Source: CAVSVP01 sp963731125 (GTDB taxonomy: Bacteria; Pseudomonadota; Gammaproteobacteria; Competibacterales; Competibacteraceae). Taken from it: a stretch of DNA of 64,000 nucleotides. The position numbers and the translations under genes were made by a program. This document shows, piece after piece, positions 58,253 through 64,000 of this stretch. Each line of letters starts with the position of its first letter. The first letter of the stretch is position 1. Below the pieces are notes generated by a model that ran no database searches, was not told where the DNA came from, and saw only the letters and a program-made list of their open reading frames with translations. The stretch is taken from NCBI GenBank assembly GCA_963731125.1, contig CAVSVP010000009.1, forward strand, positions 558,001 to 622,000, read 5' to 3'.

Positions 58253-60820
58253 TCAATGCACTAATTCACTATCATCAGGCGCCTCATCTTCATCACCCAT
58301 GCTCTCGATTTTGGTGACACCTATCAATTTTTCCTCACCTTGGAGACTAATTAACTTGACCCCTTGGGTATTGCGACCGACGATTGAAATTTCTTCGACT
58401 CGAGTGCGCACCAGTGTCCCACCTTGAGTGATTAACATGATCTCACTGTGTCCGTTGACTTGTACTGCGCCGACTACGGCACCGTTACGTTCAGAGACTT
58501 GGATAGCGATGACCCCTTGGCCACCGCGGCCGTGTAAAGGGTATTCCGTAATAGGAGTACGTTTGCCGTAGCCATTTTCAGTCACTGAAAGTATCGCACC
58601 TTTTTCCACCACAATAAGTGCAATAATGATTTGATCCGTGCTCAGGCGCATGCCACGCACGCCGCAGGCAGCACGGCCTGTCGTTCGCACTTCGACCTCA
58701 GCAAAGCGAATGGCTTTGCCTGCGTTGTTAAACAGCATAATGTCTCGGCTACCATCAGTAATGGCAACATCCACCAACTGATCGCCTGCCCGTAGGTCAA
58801 TGGCGATAATACCGCTAGGCCGAGGTCGGGAATATTCAATTAAGGGTGTCTTTTTCACCACGCCGCAGGTGGTAGCAAAAAACAGATAGTGATCTTCTCG
58901 AAAATCCCGTACTGCCAACACGGCGTTGATACGCTCCTCCTCTTCAAGAGGTAGCAGGTTCACGATAGGCCTGCCACGGGCGACCCGTCCAGCCTGAGGC
59001 AATTCATAAACTTTCTTCCAGTACACCTTACCGCGGTTGGAAAAGCACAAGATGGTATCGTGAGTATTCGCGATAAACAGCTTGTCAATAAAATCCTCTT
59101 CTTTAAAACTGGTCGCCGTTTTGCCACGTCCACCCCGTCGTTGTGCTCGATACAGCGATAATGGTTGAGACTTGACATAACCCGAATGGGATAAGGTAAC
59201 TACAACATCCTCTTCGCTAATTAAATCTTCCATGGTTAAATCCAGGTGATCGGGCACGATCTCGGTGCGCCTTGCATCACCGTATTCCTTTACTATGTCC
59301 AGAAGTTCTTGGCGGATGACTTGCTTAAGTTTATCGGGCAGAGTCAAAATTTCCAGCAAGTCATTAATCTTATCCAACAGATCCCTGTATTCGCTGAATA
59401 TTTTCCCCTGCTCTAAACCCGTCAGTCGGTGTAGACGCAAGTCCAAAATAGCCTGAGCCTGAGCGGGAGATAACTGATAACTGCCATCCCGCAACCCCCA
59501 CTTTTGCTCTATATCATCGTTGCGGATGAGTTCAACTCCTGCCTTGGAAACCATGCGGGTTACAATACCAGGCGCCCAAACCTGAGCCAGTAGAGCGCTT
59601 TTCGCCTCGGCAGGCGCAGAAGCCGTTTTGATTAGCGTAATCATGGCATCGATATTGGCTAGGGCCACGGCTAACCCTTCCAACACATGAGCACGCTCCC
59701 TTGCTTTATGCAAATCAAAAATAGTGCGCCGGGTAACCACCTCGCGGCGATGGCGGATAAAAGCCTCTAAGATTTCTTTTAAGCTTAGCAGGCGCGGCTG
59801 ACCATCCACCAAGGCCACCATATTGATACCAAATACGCTCTGCAGCTGGGTATGCTGAAAGAGGTTATTTAACACGACCTCAGCGACTTCACTGCGGCGC
59901 AGCTCAATGTAAATGCGCATACCTTCCCTATCAGACTCATCGCGTAATTCGGTAATCCCCTCAATCCTCTTTTCCTTAACCAGTTCAGCGATCTTTTCCA
60001 ACAAGCGAGCTTTGTTCACCTGATAAGGCAATTCCGTCACAATGATAGCCTGTCTACCTCTCGTCTCATCCACTTCGATATGCGTCTTAGCCCGAACGTA
60101 AATTCGCCCTCGTCCCGTCTGGTAGGCGTCAAGGATACCGCGGGCACCGTTGATAATCCCGGCAGTGGGAAAATCAGGACCTGGCAAATAACTCATGAGT
60201 TCGTTAAGACTGATTTCCGGCTGGTCGAGTAAAGCAACACAGGCACTGATGGCTTCACTAATGTTATGGGGAGGAATTTTAGTCGCCATCCCCACGGCAA
60301 TGCCCTCTGCACCATTAACCAGCAAATTGGGAATACGAGTGGGGAAAACCAGCGGCTCTTGTTCCGATTCATCGTAGTTAGGAACAAAATCGACGGTATT
60401 CTTTTCAATGTCCGCCAACATTTGATGGGCAAGGCGAGCCATGCGTATTTCGGTATATCTCATAGCGGCCGGGGCGTCGCCGTCAACGGAACCGAAATTT
60501 CCTTGTCCATCCACTAGCATATAGCGCATGGAAAACGTCTGGGCCATGCGCACGATGGTATCGTAGACAGCAGTATCGCCATGAGGATGAAAACGCCCTA
60601 TCACGTCACCGACGACACGGGCGGATTTCTTGTAAGGTTTATTCCAATCATTACCCAATTCACGCATCGCAAAGAGCACACGTCGATGCACGGGTTTGAG
60701 TCCATCGCGCACGTCAGGCAGTGCCCGGCCCACGATCACGCTCATCGCGTAATCCAGGTAGGACTGCTTCATTTCATCTTCGAGATTAACTGGCAGGATT
60801 TCTTTGGCAAACTCACCCAT
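58253..60820 (-). CDS. gyrA: DNA gyrase subunit A
   Basis: 855 residues. Catalytic Y122 is in AAMRYTEIRMARL. The quinolone pocket reads HPHGDTAVYD, with Thr at position 83 and Asp at 87 by E. coli numbering; Thr83 is the natural residue in some gammaproteobacteria and is not by itself a resistance mutation. The C-terminal pinwheel has the GyrA box QRRGGRGK, needed for DNA wrapping. It introduces negative supercoils with GyrB. pheA follows. Confidence 0.98.
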   Translation of the reverse strand: MGEFAKEILPVNLEDEMKQSYLDYAMSVIVGRALPDVRDGLKPVHRRVLFAMRELGNDWNKPYKKSARVVGDVIGRFHPHGDTAVYDTIVRMAQTFSMRYMLVDGQGNFGSVDGDAPAAMRYTEIRMARLAHQMLADIEKNTVDFVPNYDESEQEPLVFPTRIPNLLVNGAEGIAVGMATKIPPHNISEAISACVALLDQPEISLNELMSYLPGPDFPTAGIINGARGILDAYQTGRGRIYVRAKTHIEVDETRGRQAIIVTELPYQVNKARLLEKIAELVKEKRIEGITELRDESDREGMRIYIELRRSEVAEVVLNNLFQHTQLQSVFGINMVALVDGQPRLLSLKEILEAFIRHRREVVTRRTIFDLHKARERAHVLEGLAVALANIDAMITLIKTASAPAEAKSALLAQVWAPGIVTRMVSKAGVELIRNDDIEQKWGLRDGSYQLSPAQAQAILDLRLHRLTGLEQGKIFSEYRDLLDKINDLLEILTLPDKLKQVIRQELLDIVKEYGDARRTEIVPDHLDLTMEDLISEEDVVVTLSHSGYVKSQPLSLYRAQRRGGRGKTATSFKEEDFIDKLFIANTHDTILCFSNRGKVYWKKVYELPQAGRVARGRPIVNLLPLEEEERINAVLAVRDFREDHYLFFATTCGVVKKTPLIEYSRPRPSGIIAIDLRAGDQLVDVAITDGSRDIMLFNNAGKAIRFAEVEVRTTGRAACGVRGMRLSTDQIIIALIVVEKGAILSVTENGYGKRTPITEYPLHGRGGQGVIAIQVSERNGAVVGAVQVNGHSEIMLITQGGTLVRTRVEEISIVGRNTQGVKLISLQGEEKLIGVTKIESMGDEDEAPDDSELVH

Positions 60821-60988
60821 TGTAGAAGCAATACCTTACTGATTAATTTGATTGGCATAAACGCACTGCCATTGCAGCAGATATGTCACTCCGCATGATA
60901 CCACAACTAGGGTTTAGCATCCTGACTTGATGGGAAAATGCCAGCTGTTCTCTCGCTGAGCAGCAGCGTGCAAAAGAGATGAATAGAC

Positions 60989-62035
60989 TCAGGGTGCCGC
61001 AAAAGCGACTAAATGCTCTACCTCTATTCGAATTCCCACGCACTCCCCCGGTGCATGATCCAGGTAACTGGGAAACAGCGCTAAGAGTTCGACACCATTG
61101 TCCAGGCGCAATGTGTAAAGCGTTTCCGCACCTTTAAACGCTTTTTTAACAACAGTACCCTGCAAGTTTCCATGATTATCCGGCACCACGTCGTCAGGGC
61201 GCAGCAGCACTTCCAGGCGAGTGCCTGGAGGCCATAAAAAAGCCCGATTGCCCGTAATAAAACCGGCTTCGGTTTCCAGCGTATCTGGAGTCACCAAAGT
61301 AGCGTTAATAAAGCGACCCTGCCCAATGAAATCAGCGATAAACCGATCGGCTGGCTCATGATAAAGGTTAAAAGGCGTATCCCATTGCAACAGCCGTCCC
61401 TCACGCATGACCCCAACATGCTCGGCAATAGCAAAAGCTTCATGCTGATCGTGGGTCACCAGCACGGCTGTGGTACCCTGGGACTTGAGAATATCGTGGA
61501 CTTCAAAAGCCAGCCGTTCGCGCATATCCACGTCCAGATTAGAAAAAGGCTCGTCCAAGAGAATCAGATCCGGATGGGGGGCCAATGCCCTAGCCAAGGC
61601 AATCCGCTGCTGTTGGCCGCCAGAAAGTTCATGGGTATAAAACTTCGCCCGATCGGCTAAACCCACTAACTCCAGCATTTCAACACCAATTCGGTGGCGC
61701 TCCCTATGGGACCGGCCCCGTAATCCAAAGATTACATTATCCATGACGGTTAAATGGGGAAACAAGGCATAGTCTTGAAAAACCATTCCGATATGACGCC
61801 GTTCCGGTGGCAGGCATAGATTGGGCTTGGCCACAGTCTTACCCCGTAAACGGATCTCTCCCCGCCGAAGCGGTACAAAACCGGCAATAGCTCGCAGTAC
61901 TGTAGTTTTTCCGCAGCCACTCGGTCCCAGCAGACACACTAAACTCCCTTGACGAACTCGTAGGGATAGATCCTGCACAACAGACTGAGTTTGGTAGCGG
62001 CACTCTATACCATGCAATTCAAGTATAAAATCCAT
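60989..62035 (-). CDS. ABC transporter ATPase, iron(III)/FbpC-like
   Basis: 348 residues. Walker A is GPSGCGKTT (37-45), the Q-loop is GMVFQDYALFPHL, the signature is LSGGQQQRIALARAL, Walker B is LILLDEPFSNLD, and the H-loop is VLVTHDQHEAFA. A C-terminal TOBE-type regulatory domain (about 250-348) has LRPDDVVPDNHGN. The sequence pattern is nearest to FbpC-type ferric importers; PotA-like or sulfate/molybdate-type relatives are possible. No permease or binding-protein gene is adjacent, so partners must be elsewhere. Confidence 0.88.
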   Translation of the reverse strand: MDFILELHGIECRYQTQSVVQDLSLRVRQGSLVCLLGPSGCGKTTVLRAIAGFVPLRRGEIRLRGKTVAKPNLCLPPERRHIGMVFQDYALFPHLTVMDNVIFGLRGRSHRERHRIGVEMLELVGLADRAKFYTHELSGGQQQRIALARALAPHPDLILLDEPFSNLDVDMRERLAFEVHDILKSQGTTAVLVTHDQHEAFAIAEHVGVMREGRLLQWDTPFNLYHEPADRFIADFIGQGRFINATLVTPDTLETEAGFITGNRAFLWPPGTRLEVLLRPDDVVPDNHGNLQGTVVKKAFKGAETLYTLRLDNGVELLALFPSYLDHAPGECVGIRIEVEHLVAFAAP

Positions 62036-62147
62036 AAGATTGATGATAACTCGTTATCTGTCGTCGGGCTCAACCTGTAGAGCAGAGATATTGTTAAGAT
62101 ATCTAACCAATTCGACTTTTATAACTGACCCCCTGTCGCATTTTGCG

Positions 62148-62168
62148 GTAGCAGGTAGCAGGTAGCAG
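62148..62168. repeat. Three tandem copies of GTAGCAG
   Basis: A 7-bp unit is repeated exactly three times in the 232-bp gap between the divergent ABC ATPase and AstE-like genes. It may be a slippage-prone spacer that alters promoter geometry. No other feature was seen in the gap. Confidence 0.7.
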
Positions 62169-62267
62169 GCACCGGGAGAATTTGCCATGCTTTATTCGCT
62201 ATTCTGGAACAGGCACCTATCGACAACCGCTAGGTTATATTTTATTCGCGATATCGTTTAGCACGGC

Positions 62268-63224
62268 ATGGAAAAACAACTCGAAACCATTTTTTCAGTG
62301 AATCTTCCTTACCAGGAAACATTGAACATTCGGCGTAGCGTTTATCAGGGCAGCGCAAATCCCCGTGTGGCTGTGGTCGCCGGGATTGATGGCGACGAAC
62401 TGGAAGGACTTTATATTTGCCACTGTTTAGCGGCTAGGTTAGAGGCATTAAACCAAACTCATCCTCACGCCCTACGCGGACGGGTAGAACTCTACCCCGC
62501 TTTAAACCCTTTAGGACTAGATACCCTGCAACGCAGGATGTCCGGTTACGCTAGCGATTTGACCCTGAGTTTCCCTGGTTATGCCGAGGGGTCATTACCG
62601 CAACGTATCGCTGCTGCAATGCTAGCGTATCTGCAAGATGCCGCCCTGGTCATCGTCATCCGTGCCGGTCATCTCTATCAACGAGAACTCCCTCAGATAC
62701 GGATTGATCGGCGTTTTGCCGACGCGCTTTTCCCCCTAGCCCAGCGCTTAAGGCCAGCAGTCATTTGCTTGCAAGCAGCTAGCAAAAATGTTGAAACCAC
62801 TCTTGACTATAATCTGAATACCCGGGGAGCTCGTTGTCTACTTGTGAAAATGGGAACAGGCATGGGCTTAACACCGCATTTCTGCGCACCACTCCTAACC
62901 GGCATTCTTACGGTTTGGCAAGATTTAAGTGTGCTTGCTTTCGACGTGGAATTACCAACACGCCGATATCATCCGCTCGTTACCGATGATGATCATATCC
63001 ACAATATACGAGCAGCGATTTCAGGATTGTTCATCGCCACTTCAGAAGAATACCGCGTCAACGTAACCTCAGGAGAACAGATAGGCCGTATTGTGTCTCC
63101 TTTCGAAGGTCAAGTTTTAGCAGAAATTCACGCTCCTGTAACCGGTGCTTTGCTCACGCAGCGCCGGTACTCTCTGGTTTATGAAGGATCTTTGCTGGCT
63201 CGCGTTGCGGAAAAATGCACCTAA
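62268..63224 (+). CDS. AstE/aspartoacylase-like protein lacking zinc ligands
   Basis: 318 residues of the succinylglutamate desuccinylase/aspartoacylase (M14-like) fold: VAVVAGIDGDELEGLYICHC, VELYPALNPLGLDTLQRR, and a C-terminal beta domain (IGRIVSPFEGQVLAEIHAPV). Active members have GxHGxE and DxH zinc ligands. Here the first His is Asp (D41, AGIDGDE) and the second motif reads VIVIRAG, with Arg for His. Hydrolase activity is therefore doubtful. A second member starts 13 bp downstream, so the two probably work together. Confidence 0.82.
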   Translation: MEKQLETIFSVNLPYQETLNIRRSVYQGSANPRVAVVAGIDGDELEGLYICHCLAARLEALNQTHPHALRGRVELYPALNPLGLDTLQRRMSGYASDLTLSFPGYAEGSLPQRIAAAMLAYLQDAALVIVIRAGHLYQRELPQIRIDRRFADALFPLAQRLRPAVICLQAASKNVETTLDYNLNTRGARCLLVKMGTGMGLTPHFCAPLLTGILTVWQDLSVLAFDVELPTRRYHPLVTDDDHIHNIRAAISGLFIATSEEYRVNVTSGEQIGRIVSPFEGQVLAEIHAPVTGALLTQRRYSLVYEGSLLARVAEKCT

Positions 63225-63237
63225 AGGAATAAGCTGT

Positions 63238-64000
63238 ATGAGCACACCCTCACTGTTCAAGATGAGCGCACCACTGCGCGACAATTTTGACATGCTCTAT
63301 CATGATATTGGTCCTCAAGAACGCACCCCTCGTTTAGCCCTAGTCGCGGGTCCCTATGGTAACGAGCTGAACGGATTATTTGTCCTTACAAGGTTGGCGG
63401 ATTTTTTGAACCAAATCTATTCCGGCCAACGCTCAGGGCAACGTTTGCGGGAACGGGTAGTCATTATCCCAGCGGTTCACTTGGCAGGTGCTAGTATTCT
63501 CTCGCCTGATAGGAGCGATATCAACTACACGTTACCCGATTATGAAACAGATGAAATCATTCAGCGTATTGCTGCCGCGGTACTAAGAGCGACCCGAAAA
63601 GCATATTATCGAGTCGATATTCATGCATCCAATCTAGTTGAGGAGGTACCCCAGGTCAGGCTTTATGAACCCAATGATGATGAGCGTGCCAGTGCTTGTC
63701 TGTTTGGTCTACCGGCGGTTATTGAACAACCCATCAACACTGTGCTGTCTACTCACTGGGTCCATACCTGGCGCCAATACGGCGGCGAAAACTTTGTGAT
63801 ACAAGGCGGCCAGGCAGGTAACCTGCAGACAGTTCACTGCGAGGTTCTATTTCGCGCGCTCGTGGCTTTTTTGGATCGTACTGGTATTGTTGATGGCCTT
63901 GTCCTCTCCGAGGAGGAAGAAAATCTACGTTATTTTGGAGTTCATCAAACTTATACCGTACTCTCCGAACATTCCGGCATCTTTGTCTCCCGTCTGGAAA
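63238..64000 (+). CDS. AstE/aspartoacylase-like protein, N-terminal 254 residues (runs off the window)
   Basis: It starts MSTPSLFKMSAPLRDNFDML with AAAGGAATAAG upstream. It has the same fold as the preceding gene: LALVAGPYGNELNGLFVL and VVIIPAVHLAGASIL. The second zinc motif is intact (RVDIHASN), but the first His is Tyr (Y40, AGPYGNE), while Glu43 is kept. Zinc binding would be partial at best. The tandem pair may form a heteromer in which ligands are shared or lost. The end is outside the window. Confidence 0.82.
   Translation, partial: MSTPSLFKMSAPLRDNFDMLYHDIGPQERTPRLALVAGPYGNELNGLFVLTRLADFLNQIYSGQRSGQRLRERVVIIPAVHLAGASILSPDRSDINYTLPDYETDEIIQRIAAAVLRATRKAYYRVDIHASNLVEEVPQVRLYEPNDDERASACLFGLPAVIEQPINTVLSTHWVHTWRQYGGENFVIQGGQAGNLQTVHCEVLFRALVAFLDRTGIVDGLVLSEEEENLRYFGVHQTYTVLSEHSGIFVSRLE

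Noticed and set aside
58253..60820. Thr at GyrA position 83 as a quinolone-resistance mutation.
   Set aside because: Thr is the natural residue at this position in some gammaproteobacteria and Asp87 is unchanged.

Overview
The window is a gammaproteobacterial chromosome segment. The evidence is the order rpoC-rpoB-rplL-rplJ-rplA-rplK-nusG-secE-tuf with an embedded tRNA cluster, fabA/fabB, ubiC/ubiA, a bifunctional pheA beside gyrA, and holC behind pepA. The trio of DUF2173/roadblock-like genes and the general protein character suggest a Chromatiales/Nitrosococcus-like or sulfur-oxidiser-related lineage, but the sequence alone does not fix a genus. Base composition is moderate, and tuf and the transposases are clearly more GC-rich than their neighbours.

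Layout. 1-12.8 kb, minus strand: transcription and translation superoperon (partial rpoC, rpoB, L7/L12, L10, L1, L11, nusG, secE, EF-Tu) with tRNA-Trp, -Thr, -Gly and -Tyr. 12.8-16 kb: unsaturated fatty acid genes fabB-fabA, a stand-alone Lrp/AsnC effector domain, upp and a 116-bp inverted-repeat element. 16-20.4 kb: NTF2-like protein, L,D-transpeptidase, three DUF2173 paralogues and an RDD membrane protein. 20.4-24 kb: an unexplained structured gap, pepA-holC, and an alkaline-phosphatase-superfamily protein. 24-30.3 kb: a TAXI periplasmic binding protein paired with a membrane diguanylate cyclase, a 144-bp palindromic repeat, ubiC-ubiA and a CPA2 antiporter.

30.3-41.9 kb is a mobile island. 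An IS701/IS4-like element (19-bp terminal repeats, CCTAA direct repeat) is interrupted twice: by an ISAs1-family copy with a 10-bp target duplication, and by a large-serine-recombinase segment. A transglutaminase gene follows, then a second ISAs1 copy, an IS4-family (YREK) transposase, an IS630 remnant, a PAS-GGDEF gene, an IS3-family element and a lone integron-type attC-like site. The island appears to have split a conserved cluster: histone-deacetylase-like protein and ATP-grasp/alpha-E protein on one side, transglutaminase on the other.

44.4-64 kb returns to core genes: the HDAC-like gene, YciA-type thioesterase, ettA, an RNA m5U methyltransferase, the 2-oxoglutarate dehydrogenase operon sucA-sucB-lpd, a threonine dehydratase-type enzyme, tyrA-pheA-gyrA, a solitary iron-type ABC ATPase, and a tandem pair of aspartoacylase/AstE-like proteins that have lost expected zinc ligands.

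The best candidates for something new are the TAXI-diguanylate cyclase pair, the degenerate AstE-like pair, the DUF2173 trio, the attC-like site, and the structured intergenic element upstream of pepA.
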